From Piliocolobus tephrosceles (taxonomy: Eukaryota > Chordata > Mammalia > Primates > Cercopithecidae): a DNA stretch of 64,000 nucleotides. Both the position numbers and the translations under genes were made by a program. The notes beneath the pieces were generated by a model. It had not been told where the DNA came from. It saw only the letters and a list, made by a program, of their open reading frames with translations, and searched no databases. Numbering within the stretch: position 1 is the first letter of the stretch; each line of letters opens with the position of its first letter. The stretch spans positions 47,623,648 through 47,687,647 of the forward strand of contig NC_045443.1 of the NCBI RefSeq assembly GCF_002776525.5, read 5' to 3'. Shown here piece by piece: positions 54,027 through 64,000 of this stretch.

Positions 54027-54906
54027 AAGATGCTTTTAACTGTGTGTTTATCATGCCTTGCTGACATTGGTGCACTCATTTCTCTATTTTCATTTTTTTT
54101 TTTTTTAGGTTCAGGCTGTCATTGGTCCTAATCATAGCAATAATCTGAGCTGTTTGCTGTTAAAGAATTTTCTTTGTGCTTGCCTGTATTTTCAGCTGCA
54201 GGCTTTGGTAATAGATCAGCCAACTCTGTGCTGAAATGCAGGTTTGTGCCTGCTTTAGGCTCTGCCGCAGAGCGTGTTGCAGAGCCCTGTGATGTGTCTG
54301 GTGCTTCAGGCAGGTCACCAGGCATCTTCCTGGTTAAAACCTGCTTCTACCACAAAAAGAACAGGCTGAAACGGCCTGGAAATCATTTACAAATTGAATT
54401 TTCATATAAGGGTGAGCTTTTCTATAGATGAGTTGAATAGGTAGAAGGTTTCTGCAAGTATTTCTGTGACTGAAATTTTTAATGATCCACATATTTTATT
54501 ATTATATCTTGACAGTAAGCTCTGTTGTTTGGACTTATGTATATGGTCTAGTCAAGTGTATGCACATAAAATAGCACTAATGGGGAGAATTAGTTTGCTT
54601 AAATCTGTCTAATAATACATTATATTTGTGTAATGATCTTTTTGTACATTGTCATTTGAGCTTCACTAAATGTCAATAGATAGAATAGGTATTGTTACCA
54701 CCCACCCCCGCTTTCTTTTTTTTTGGCTTAACAGAAGGGAAAACTTGTACTTGAAACGATTGTTTTGTCTAAAGCTGCATACCTAATAAGTGTCATTATC
54801 CTAAGCTGTCATGTGATGATGATAGTGTAATGATTTAAATATCTGTGCTGTCATTGCACAACTTGTTAACTAATTTTTACTCTAAGGAAATGCTACCAAA
54901 CAGTTC
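54027..54906. other. DIP2B intron 1, unique sequence
   Basis: Contains a T14-AG at 54094-54109 that looks like a splice acceptor, but no exon is recognised after it. Confidence 0.4.
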
Positions 54907-55205
54907 TTTTTTTTTTTTTTTTTGAGACGGAGTCTCGCTCTGTCACCCAGGCTGGAGTGCAGTGGCGCAATCTCGGCTCACTGCAAGCTCTGCCTCCCGG
55001 GTTTACGCCATTCTCCTGCCTCAGCCTCCCGAGTAGCTAGGACTACAGGCACCCGCCATCTCGCCCGGCTAGTTTTTTGTATTTTTTAGTAGAGATGGGG
55101 TTTCACCGTGTAGGCCAGGATGGTCTCGATCTCCTGACCTTGTGATCCACCCATCTCGGCCTCCCAAAGTGCTGGGATTACAGGCTTGAGCCACCGCGCC
55201 TGGCC
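54907..55205 (-). mobile_element. AluYRa-like, Old World monkey type
   Basis: Antisense copy with GGGTTTACGCC, CGCCCGGCTAGTTTTTTG and GGCTTGAGCC. Confidence 0.87.
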
Positions 55206-55206
55206 T

Positions 55207-55503
55207 CTTTTTTTTTTTTTTTGAGATGGAGTTTTGCTCTTTTGCCCAGTCTGGAGTGAAATGGAGCGATCTCAGCTCACTGCAATCTCTGCCTCCCGGA
55301 TTCAGGTGATCTCCTGCCTCAGCCTTTCTGAGTAGCTGACTTTACAGGCATGCACCACCATGCCCGGCTAATTTTGTATTTTTAGTAGAGATGGATTTTC
55401 TCCATGTTGGTCAGGCTGGTCTCGAACTCCCTACCTCAGATGATCCACCCGCCTTGGCCTCCTGAAGTGCTGGGATTACAGGCGTGAGCCACGGTGCCTG
55501 GCC
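55207..55503 (-). mobile_element. Alu
   Basis: Antisense copy in tandem with the previous one. Confidence 0.9.
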
Positions 55504-55574
55504 CTAAACCATTCTATACCACAGTGTTGATTCTTTCTCTCTGAAATCTCTTTCAAATCCATCACTTACGCATT

Positions 55575-55670
55575 CAGTTCAGCAGATGTGTATTTTGTGC
55601 CTACTGTGTGCAAGTGAGCAGGATACCATGGTAGCTTTCAAGAAGCTCTGAGTCTGGCAGGGAAATTATT
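55575..55670. mobile_element. Ancient SINE/LINE2-like remnant
   Basis: TGTGTATTTTGTGCCTACTG ... ATACCATGGTAGCTTTCAAG follows the same pattern as 36640-36760. Weak. Confidence 0.35.
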
Positions 55671-57167
55671 GAAAAATGCCAACAAAACAGTCCATGACCA
55701 TGGTGGAGTTATGTACACAGACTGCCTTCTAAGAAAAGAGGAAGCTATCTGCTTTATCGTCGTTGTGAGAGGCAGAAGAGAATTATAAAGACAAGATTGG
55801 ATTGTGTGGCTAGTAGAGAGGGCTGTAATTTAGCCCATGCAGATCAGTCATAAGCGCAATGCAAAGAAGAATGTTCCCATACTTCTGTGGCATGCAGGAA
55901 GGAGCTCAAGTCTTTCAGTGTCTGAGAATAGTCCAAAGATGACAACTGGAAAGGTATTTAAGATAAAATAACACTCACAGGAAGGGATCCTCCCTTTTCT
56001 TGTTTGAACACTTCTCTGAGCACAAACAGTAAACATAGACCCATCCTCCCTTTCTCCTGCCTGTTTCATCATGTAGCTTTGTGGTCCTTAAAGCATGGCA
56101 CAGGGTCTACCATGAAGGCAAAGGGATAAGAGAAGGCTGACTTCCTAGAATTGCGGTGACTTTTCTTTAGGAATGGGGAAGAGGTGGAAGAGTTGAAGAG
56201 GAAAAGGAGAAGATGTTGGATAAAGATTTTATAGTCTCAGAAGGGGGCAGGTAGACTTAAGCCACCATAAAACTGGTAAATCCCTCCTGCTTTACCTGTC
56301 ATGGGAAATGGGGCCACTTCTCCCAAAATACATAGCTTAGTCATAGATTCATAGACTACACCTTTATCAAAGTTCTGTCTAAGCAGTTGTGACACCTGAT
56401 GCTAGGAGTATTAAGGAAAGCAGGAATGTAGATTTATAAATAACCAAGAATGGGCATTATCTAAGCGATCTACCTCCGGAACTTGCGTGTGTGTTTTTGG
56501 TGGGCAGGAGCTCATCTTCAGAATTACTGTCAGAGCCCTGACACATTCCTTTGAAAATCCTCATGGTGGCAGATTTCAGTTCTTTGAGGGTAGAGTTTCA
56601 TTTATAGGTCACTTGGAGTCAAGTAGAGAAAAGCTGGTTAATATTCTTTTACAGCCCAAACTAGTTGTGACTGAAAAAATTAGAGTGATTATAAACTGAT
56701 TTTAGTTGTGATTGTCAAAAAATCAGAATGATTGTAAACTGGTTTTGAGGGCAGTTCCAGAAGAGAAGTTACAGACAAATTCACTGGAAGAATGATTCAC
56801 CTTATTGAAAAGAGTGGCTTGTTTGGATATCCTTGTTCTGGTGTGTATTTTGAAAAATTAATCTTGTTTGACAGCCCACAGCATTGAGTTCGATTTTTGA
56901 ATAAGATAAATCATTAACATGTCATGCTTAGCTCAGCCCTTGATTGCAACTTTCTGTCCTAGCCTGTGTAAGACTTAGCACTTTAAGATTGAAAGTTCAT
57001 GTGAGTGGCTAAAAAGGGCCTTCATACTATATTTGTATTCTAATTACTAGAGTTCTCCATGGTTCTCTCTCATGTGACTTATTCAGGGATATTCTTTGAA
57101 ATGCTCCTTCTTGCTTATATGCACAGTTTCTCATAAATCTTTAAGGGTTCAGCTAAAGTACCATCTT
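55671..57167. other. DIP2B intron 1, mostly unique sequence
   Basis: About 1.5 kb without Alu; holds the tandem duplication at 56663-56746. No gene seen. Confidence 0.5.
56663..56746. repeat. Diverged 41/43-bp tandem duplication in DIP2B intron 1
   Basis: Two adjacent units, 56663-56703 and 56704-56746, each starting AGTTGTGA and ending AAACTG(A/G)TTTT, differing at several bases and by small indels. Confidence 0.8.
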
Positions 57168-57458
57168 TTTTTTTTTTGAGACAGAGTTTCACGTTTGTTG
57201 CCCAGGCTGGAATGTAATGGTGCGATCTCAGCTCACCGCAACCTCTGCCTCCTGGGTTCAAGCAATTCTCCTGCCTCAGCCTCCCGAGTAGCTGGGATTA
57301 CAGGCATGTACTACCACTTCTGGCTAATTTTGTATTTTTAGTAGAGACGGGGTTTCTCTCTGTTGATCAGGCTGGTCTCGAACTCCCAACCTCAGGTGAT
57401 CTGCCCACCTCGGCCTCCCAAAGTTATGGGATTATAGGCATGAGCCACCGCACCTGGC
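57168..57458 (-). mobile_element. Alu
   Basis: Antisense copy, first of three. Confidence 0.9.
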
Positions 57459-57753
57459 TTTTTTTCTTTTTTTTGAGATGGAATCTTTCCCTGTTGCCTG
57501 TGCTGGAGTGCAATGGTGCAATCTCGGCTCACCGCAACCTCTGCCTCCTGGGTTCAAGCAATTCTCTAGCCTCAGCCTCCTGAGTAGCTGGGATTATAGG
57601 TGCCCTCCACCATGCCTGGCTAATTTTTTGTGTCTTTAGTAGAGATGGGGTTTCACCAGTTGTCCAGGCTGGTCTCGAACTCCTGACCTTGTGATCTGCC
57701 TGCCTTGGCCTCCCAAAGTGCCGGGATTACAGGTGTGAGCCACCACACCAGGC
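57459..57753 (-). mobile_element. Alu
   Basis: Antisense copy, second of three. Confidence 0.9.
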
Positions 57754-57802
57754 TCAAGTACCACCTTTTTGTAAACCTATCCCTGACCAGTGTGATTTCT
57801 CT

Positions 57803-58092
57803 TTTTTTTTTTTGAGACAGGGTCTCAGCTCTGTCGCTCAGACTGCAGTGGTGCGATCTCGGCTCACCACAACCCCCACCTTCCAGGCTCAAGCAATTCT
57901 CCTGCCTCAGCTTCCTCAGTAGCTGGAACTACAGGCAAATGCCACTACCATCTGGCTAATTTTTATATTTTTAGTAGAGTTGGGGTTTCACTATATTGGC
58001 CAGGCTGGTCTTGAACTCCTGACCTCAAATGATCCATCTGCCTCGACCTCCCAAAGTGCTGGAATTACAGGCATGAGCCATGGCAACAGGCC
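57803..58092 (-). mobile_element. Alu
   Basis: Antisense copy, third of three. Confidence 0.9.
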
Positions 58093-58166
58093 AATCATAT
58101 ATTTTCTAAGTATTTAAATTGCTTTTCATTTTATCTCTTAAAAATTTTTTTTTGAAAGTAGAGACG

Positions 58167-58352
58167 AGGATGGGTACAGTGGCTCATGCCTGTAATCCCA
58201 GCACTTTGGGAGGCCGAGGAGGGCAGATCACGAGGTCAAGAGATCAAGACCATCTTGGCCAACATGGTGAAATCTTGTCTCTACTAAAATTACAAAAATT
58301 AGCTCAGAATGGTAGTTTGTGCTTGTAGTCCCAGCTACTCGGGAAGCTGAGA
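58167..58352 (+). mobile_element. Alu, 3'-truncated
   Basis: Sense copy cut off after its right-arm head. Confidence 0.82.
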
Positions 58353-58354
58353 GC

Positions 58355-58416
58355 TCCTTTTGCCTTGGTTCCGCCAAAGTGCTGAGATTATAGGTGTGAG
58401 CCACCGAGTCTGGCCT
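58355..58416 (-). mobile_element. Alu end fragment
   Basis: Antisense 62-base end (GCCAAAGTGCTGAGATTATA to GAGTCTGGCC) joined to the sense copy; likely a recombination scar. Confidence 0.7.
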
Positions 58417-58431
58417 TAGCTCAATGTACGC

Positions 58432-58741
58432 TTTTTTTTTGTTTTTTTGTTTTTTTTGAGACAGAGTCTTGCTCTGTCCCCCGGGCTGGAGTGCAAGGCA
58501 TGATCTCTGCTCACTGCAACCTCCACCTCCTGGTTTCAAGTGATTCTCCTGCCTCAGCCTCCTGAGTAGCTGGGATTACAGGCTCGTGCCACCACGCCTG
58601 GCTAATTTTTGTATTTTTAGTAGAGACAGGGTTTTGCCATGTTGGCCAGGTTGGTCTCAAACTCCTGACCTCAGGTGATCCTCCCTCATCGGCCTCCCAA
58701 AGTCCTGGGATTACAGGCTTGAGCCACCACCGCACCAGGCC
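58432..58741 (-). mobile_element. Alu
   Basis: Antisense copy with a TTTG-rich tail. Confidence 0.9.
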
Positions 58742-58914
58742 TCAATGTAAGCTCTTATAGAGAGGTCCTTCATATCTGAAATTTATTTTAAATAACTTGC
58801 AACTATTTATTTCTTATGTTGTTTTAGGAATATGATAAATTTTTGGTCATTTCAATTTGAATTGAAAAATAAAGTCTCTGTCTTGGGAACTTGATCTTGG
58901 CATAAGGTATTGTT

Positions 58915-59470
58915 GTGTAATCATTTGAGAAGCACATATTTTGACATCTGGTGGGCCTGGGTTGAAGTTCTGGCTGTATCATTTATTAGCTCTGTGACCT
59001 TGGACAAACTGTCTAACCTCCCAGGTATGAGTTTTCAACACTTAAAAAAGGAATGACGGTGGGGTGCGGTGGCTCCCTCCTGTAATCCTAGCACTTTGGG
59101 AGGCCGAGCCGGGTGGATTGCCTGAGCTCAGGAGTTCAAGACCAGCCTGGGCAACATGGTGAAACTCCGTCTCTACTAAAATACAAAAAAATTAGCTGGG
59201 CGTGGCGGCGTGCACCTATAGTCCCAGCTACTCGGGAGGCTTGAATTGCTTGAACCTGGGAGGCCGAGCTTGCAGTGAGCTGGGATCGCACCACTGCACT
59301 CCAGCCTGGGCGACAGAGTGAGACACCGTCTCAGTAACAACAACAAAAAGGAATGACACCCTCCTTAGAGTTGTAAGGAGGTTTAAAGTAAGAAATAGAA
59401 AAGCTGAGTGTAGTGTGGCATGCAGTGAGTACTCAGCACATGTAATCTTTATTGCTGGTGATAGTGAATG
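58915..59470 (+). mobile_element. MIR element split by an Alu insertion
   Basis: The first part (GGGCCTGGGTTGAAGTTCTG ... GCTCTGTGACCTTGGACAA) lies before the Alu at 59060-59340. The second part (GAGTTGTAAGGAGGTTTAAA ... GTGAGTACTCAGCACATGT) lies after it. Confidence 0.8.
59060..59340 (+). mobile_element. Alu inside the MIR
   Basis: Sense copy; GGAATGAC before and after marks the target. Confidence 0.88.
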
Positions 59471-59557
59471 GATGCATGGAGACTTGGCAGTTTTTAATAT
59501 CTTGTGTTACTTAGTATAATAAGGTTATATATGAAGTGATGAATCAATTTGTGATTT

Positions 59558-59854
59558 TTTTTTTTTTTTTTGAGGCGGAGTCTCGCTCTGTCGCCTGGAC
59601 TGGAGTGCAGTGGCCGGATCTCAGCTCACTGCAAGCTCCGCCTCCCGGGTTTACACCATTCTCCTGCCTCAGCCTCCCGAGTAGCTGGGACTACAGGCAC
59701 CCGCCACCTCGCCCGGCTAGTTTTTTTTGTATTTTTAGTAGAGACGGGGTTTCACTGTGTTAGCCAGGATGGTCTCGATCTCCTGACCTCGTGATCCGCC
59801 CGTCTCGGCCTCCCAAAGTGCTGGGATTACAGGCTTGAGCCACCACGCCCGGCT
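59558..59854 (-). mobile_element. AluYRa-like, Old World monkey type
   Basis: Antisense copy with GTGGCCGGATCTCAGC, GGGTTTACACC and GGCTTGAGCC. Confidence 0.88.
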
Positions 59855-60207
59855 GTGATATATTTTTTAAAAGTAAGGCTTCACTCCATCATCAGTTGTT
59901 CCTGTTGGCACCTATACCCTTAGTCCGGCACCTGTTGGGTCACTGCAAGCAGTTGATTAAAGCAGAAGACTTGCTGGTCTGTTTCATACAGACATCTCAC
60001 ATATGTACATTTCTGAACCTACAGGTTCAGGCAAGTGCCTGTGACATGTAAGCTTAGTTTCTGAGACTTAGCATCTACAAGCTATGAAAAGGGACATATG
60101 GATGTTTAGAATCTTCAGAAACTATGGTTTTTACTCTTCCGTTTCTTATCCCCCACTTGTCCTCAGTGAATATATCCTTTTAGTTCCTCTTTCAAAAGTT
60201 TTCTGGC
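59855..60207. other. DIP2B intron 1, unique sequence
   Basis: Nothing recognised. Confidence 0.5.
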
Positions 60208-60500
60208 TGGGTGCGGTGGCTCACGCCTCTAATCCCGTTACTTTGGGAGGCTGAGGTGGGCGGATCACCCGAGGTCAGGAGTTCGGGACCAGCCTGGCCA
60301 GCATGGCGAAACCCCATCTGTACTAAAAATATAAAAACTAGCCGGGCATGGTGGCAGGTGCATGTAATCCCAGCTACTCTGGAGGCTGAGGCAGGAGAAT
60401 TGCTTGAACCTGGGAGGTGGAGGTTGCAGTAAGCTGAGATCATGCCTCTGCACTCCAGCCTGGGAGACAGAGTGAGACTCAGTCTCAAAAAAAAAAAAGA
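60208..60500 (+). mobile_element. Alu (S-like)
   Basis: Complete sense copy. Confidence 0.9.
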
Positions 60501-60678
60501 AGTTTTCTTGATCTTCTTTTCCTTAGAGTTTACTTACCACCAGCCTTCATGAGTCCTCTCAGACTTAATTGGTCTGATTGTAGTCTCTTTTTAGCTCTAG
60601 ATTGATCTTTCATCTTTTAAAAATACTACTTTTATTTAAAGCCATTGCTAAATCTAAGGCTCTGTCATTCAGTTGTCT

Positions 60679-60979
60679 TTTTTTTTTTCCTTTTTTGAAA
60701 TGGAGTTTCACTCTTGTTTCCCAGGCTGGAGTGCAATGGCACGATCTCAGCTCACCATAACCTCTGCCTCCTGGGTTCAAGCAATTCTCCTGCCTCAGCC
60801 TCCCGAGTAGCTGGGATTGCAGTCATGTACCACCACGCCCCGCTAATTTTGTATTTTTAGTAAAGACGAGGTTTCCCTATGTTGGTCAGCCTGGTCACAA
60901 ACTTCCAACCTCAGGTGATCCGCCCACCTCTGCTTCCCAAAGTGCTGGGATTACAGGTGTGAGCCACCGTGCCTGGCCT
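60679..60979 (-). mobile_element. Alu
   Basis: Complete antisense copy. Confidence 0.9.
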
Positions 60980-60999
60980 TTTTTTTCTTTTTTTTTCCT

Positions 61000-61160
61000 T
61001 TTCTTAAAGATAGTCTTGCTCTGTCATCGAGGCTAGAGTCCAGTGGTGACATTGTAGCTCACTGCAGCCTCTAATTCCTGGGCTCAAGTGATCCTCCTGA
61101 CTCTGACTACAGGTGTGCGCCACGATGCCTGGCTAATTTTTTCTTTTCTTTTCTTTTCTT

Positions 61161-61194
<34 letters not shown>

Positions 61195-61528
61195 CTTTTG
61201 AGACAGAGTTGCCCAGGCTGGAGTGCAGTGGTGCCATCTTGGCTCAGAAACACCCTTGTCCCAGGTTGAAGTGATTCTCGTGCCTCAGCCTCCCAAGTAG
61301 CTGGGATTACAAGCATGCACCACCACACCCCGCTAATTTTTGTATTTTTAGTGGATACAGGGTTTTGCCATACTGGCCAATGCCTGGCTAATATTTTATT
61401 TGACTTTTTAGAGATAGGGGTCTCCCTGTGTTGCCCAGGCCGATCTTGATCTTCTGGTCTCAAGAAATCCTCCTGCCTCAGCCTCCTAAAGCACTGGGAT
61501 TATAGACATGAGCAATTGTGTTGGGCCT
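61000..61528 (-). mobile_element. Old Alu split by another Alu (61139-61380)
   Basis: The J-like outer arms are 61000-61142 and 61380-61528. The inner antisense Alu has a CTTTT-rich tail at 61139-61199, and CCTGGCTAAT text repeats at both junctions. Confidence 0.78.
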
Positions 61529-61847
61529 CAATTATCTTTGAATTCTAAGTTTCCTAAAAGTGGAGATGATTTCCTATATTCTTTACCCTTGGGGTCTAAG
61601 TTAGTACTTTTGTACACATCAAATGGTCCATCTCTTTTTGTTGATTGTTTATATCACAGAGGATTGAGAGTTTTTCATATCTGTGTTTATAGTGCATAAG
61701 ATGCTTTCTGGTGTGGATGCTCTTTTATGAGTAAGACAGGTGCTGAGAGGCCATTTCTTTGGAAATTCCATAGTGTCACAGCCGTCTGAATCTTTGGATA
61801 CATGGGTTGGATTCATTGGACCTGAAAACTCTAAAATTACATGCAGG

Positions 61848-62145
61848 TTTTTTTTTTTTGGTTGAGACAGGATCTTGTTCTGTCACCAAGGCTGGAGTGC
61901 AGTGATGTGAACATGGCTCACTGCAGCCTTGAACTCCTGGGATCAAGTGATCCTTCCACCCCAGCCTCCCAAGTAGCTGGGGCCACGGGTATGCACCACC
62001 ATGCCCAGCTAATTTTTTTATCTTTTGTAGAGATGGACTCTTGCCATGTTGCCCAGGCTGGTCTTAAACTCTGTGCTCAAGCAGTCCTCCCACCTTGGCC
62101 TCCCAAAGTGGTGGGATTACAGGCATGAGCCACGACACCTGGCTG
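61848..62145 (-). mobile_element. Alu (J-like)
   Basis: Antisense copy. Confidence 0.87.
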
Positions 62146-62602
62146 TATGCAGGATTTTGAGTGTGAGTGCTTATGTGTCTTTTTTGGGATCTGGGTCTAC
62201 AACTTTCATCAGTTTCTTAAAGAGAGCTATGAAGCAAAGTTAACCAAGACTATGCATTACCACCTTTCATTCTCACTAGTTTATAAGTAAGACCAGACTC
62301 CCTCAGCTTCCCTCCCCAACACTTGGCAGACTCATCTATATCAGTTCCACCCGTATCCCCTTTCTTTTCTCAGAGGAAGAATTGTCCTCTTCCTGTTCTA
62401 AGGTCTGTCCCTCCATGTTCTCACTCTCATCCCTTCTCTTTTGAGATCTTGGGATCTCACTTTATTGATTGATCTATTCATTTACAGGCTCTCTTTGTTT
62501 CTTTCATCTTCAGCCTCTCACTTAACACTTGGCCCTTGACTCCTTGCCTTCAGCCTATACATTTGTTCCAGCTTCTCCCATCTTTATTTTATGTTTCTGA
62601 AA
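62146..62602. other. DIP2B intron 1, unique sequence
   Basis: Pyrimidine-rich; possibly an old LINE piece. No gene seen. Confidence 0.45.
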
Positions 62603-62880
62603 CAGGGTCTCACTCTGTTGCCCAGGCTGCAGTGTAGTGGGGTGCTCACTGCAGCCTTGACTTCCTGGGCTCAAGTGATCCTCCCACTTTAATCTCTCAG
62701 GTAGCTGGGACTACAGGTACATTCCACCATGCCCGGCTAATTTTTAAATTTTTTTGTAGCAACAAGGTCTTGCTTTGTTGTGCAGGCTGGTCTTGAACTC
62801 CTGGGCTCAAATAATCTTCCCACCTCAGCCTCCCAGAATGTTGGGATTACAGGCATGAACCACCACACCCAGACTCCCAG
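62603..62880 (-). mobile_element. Alu (old, J-like)
   Basis: Antisense copy with deletions. Confidence 0.85.
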
Positions 62881-63156
62881 CTTTAAAAAAACACACACAC
62901 AAAACTTTGCCACAGTCTTGCGTGAGAATATGCTTGCTTTCATGTGCTGGCACTCTCCCTCTCTCAAGCCTAAAAGGTGTGGCCTGTATTTCCTTCCTCT
63001 TATTTCTTACCTTTGCTCACTGCTCAGTCCATTTCCCCTGCCTTATTAAGTCTGTGAAACAACTGTCTCCAAGGCTACCACTGACTCCCAATTTCAGACT
63101 GCAGAGAACCTGCTGGATATGGCATCTCTCTCTGTGGCATTGTACACTGTGGACTT

Positions 63157-63446
63157 TTGTTTTTTTTGAGGTGGAATCTCACCCTGTTGCCCAGGCTGGA
63201 GTGCAATGGTGCAGTCTCTGCTCACTGCAACCCCCGCCTCCCGGGTTAAAACAATTCTCCTGCCTCAGCCTCCCAAGTAGCTGGGATTATAGGCGCCTGC
63301 CACCACGCCCAGCTAATTTTTGTATTTTGTTAGAGATGGGGTTTCACCATGTTGGCCAGGCTGGTCTCAAACTCCTGACCTCGTGATCCGCCCTCCTTGG
63401 CCTCCAGAATGCTGGGATTGCGGGCGTGAGCCATTGCGCCCGGCCC
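63157..63446 (-). mobile_element. Alu
   Basis: Complete antisense copy, last in the window. Confidence 0.9.
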
Positions 63447-63847
63447 TACGCTGTGGACCAGTATCTTCATAAACTCTTCCCTTCCTAACCTTTGTGTCAG
63501 TTTCCTTCTGGCTTCCTAACCTTCCTCTTGTTCTCTCTGGGGTTTCTTCTTCTCTTTCTTTCTCCTAATGAGAGTATTCCTCAGATTTGTGTCTGTTCTT
63601 CACCTCACTTTACATACACAGATGAGTAATCTCATCTGTGCCCAGGACTTCAGCTGTCATGGCTGTGCACATGGTTCCCTAGTCTGTATCTGTAGCCCTG
63701 ACTTTTGTCTACTCTAGACATTCCATTGGTTCCCCCCATGCTAACATGGTAAGTCTAAAACCACTCTATTTCAACTTCTTCCTCCACCCCTGCTCCCACC
63801 TCCCTGCTTCACAGATATCTGTATTTCAGAATGTCCACTTACTATCT
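63447..63847. other. DIP2B intron 1, pyrimidine-rich
   Basis: The text (CTGACTCCCAATTTCAGACT upstream, TCACTTTACATACACAGATG here) may be old LINE sequence; not assigned. Confidence 0.4.
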
Positions 63848-64000
63848 CCATCTATTTCTGCTGCTGTGACAACATACCTTAGACTTGGTAAATTATAAAT
63901 GATAGAAATTTATTGCTCACAGTTTGGAAGCTAGGAAGTCAAAGATCAAGAAGTCAGAAGATTTACCTGATTTGTCTGATGAGAGCCTGCTGTCTGCTTC
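63848..64000. mobile_element. Ancient repeat fragment running off the window end
   Basis: The pattern CTGCTGTGACAACATACC ... AGAAATTTATTGCTCACAGT ... TCAAAGATCAAGAAGTCAG resembles a common mammalian interspersed repeat (LTR- or L1-related). The family is not assigned. Confidence 0.45.

Larger units (their letters stand above)
51375..64000 (+). other. DIP2B: DIP2B intron 1 (5' part)
   Basis: Begins at the gtagga donor. The first 2.3 kb (51375-53758) is free of Alus and looks like unique sequence; the rest alternates Alu clusters with single-copy DNA. No further DIP2B exon is recognisable. Confidence 0.85.

Noticed and set aside
1..64000. CRISPR arrays, prokaryotic operons, tRNA or rRNA genes
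   Set aside because: Not seen. Regular repeats are Alus or microsatellites, and MIR tRNA-like cores are decayed SINEs.

Overview
The window is primate nuclear DNA, most likely from an Old World monkey (macaque/baboon group). Two things point there. First, more than 90 Alu segments are visible, a primate-only SINE density. Second, several of the youngest Alus carry AluYRa-type diagnostic bases of cercopithecid monkeys (head GGCTCAAGCC, GGCGTAAACC, GAGATCCGGCCACTGC) rather than the human AluY states. Gene order matches the LARP4-DIP2B neighbourhood of human 12q13.12. No bacterial, viral-coding or CRISPR content is present. Nearly all open reading frames of 60-200 codons here are translations of Alu copies.

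Layout. Positions 1-29289 hold the 3' half of LARP4 on the + strand: eight exons encoding the end of the RRM and the whole C-terminal region, separated by Alu-rich introns. Its roughly 4.1 kb 3' UTR runs to a polyadenylation signal at 33399-33404 and contains no Alu. Positions 33420 to about 51000 are intergenic: Alus, often nested; a + strand L1 remnant (39.15-41.4 kb); a long CCTT/CTTT tract (41.66-41.86 kb); and a - strand L1 remnant (43.1-48.4 kb). Into the latter a processed HNRNPA1 pseudogene was inserted (44366-46103, - strand), apparently together with an Alu. Around 51.0-51.5 kb lies a CpG island with the DIP2B promoter, a 5' UTR containing a short interrupted CGG tract (the position of the human FRA12A repeat) and coding exon 1. 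From 51375 to the end is DIP2B intron 1.

LARP4 and DIP2B are transcribed in the same direction and are unrelated in function. LARP4 is a cytoplasmic poly(A)/PABP-binding mRNA stability factor. DIP2B is a disco-interacting protein 2 family member with an N-terminal DMAP1-binding domain. The window holds no new multi-gene system that I can support. The most interesting signals are the Alu-HNRNPA1 retrocopy within one pair of target-site duplications, the upstream ORF that reads through the DIP2B CGG tract, the monkey-specific Alus, and a LARP4 exon placed directly against L1-derived sequence. Coordinates of repeats are good to about 10 bases; exon boundaries were read from splice signals and reading frame. 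Family names and comparisons with human sequence come from memory, not a search.
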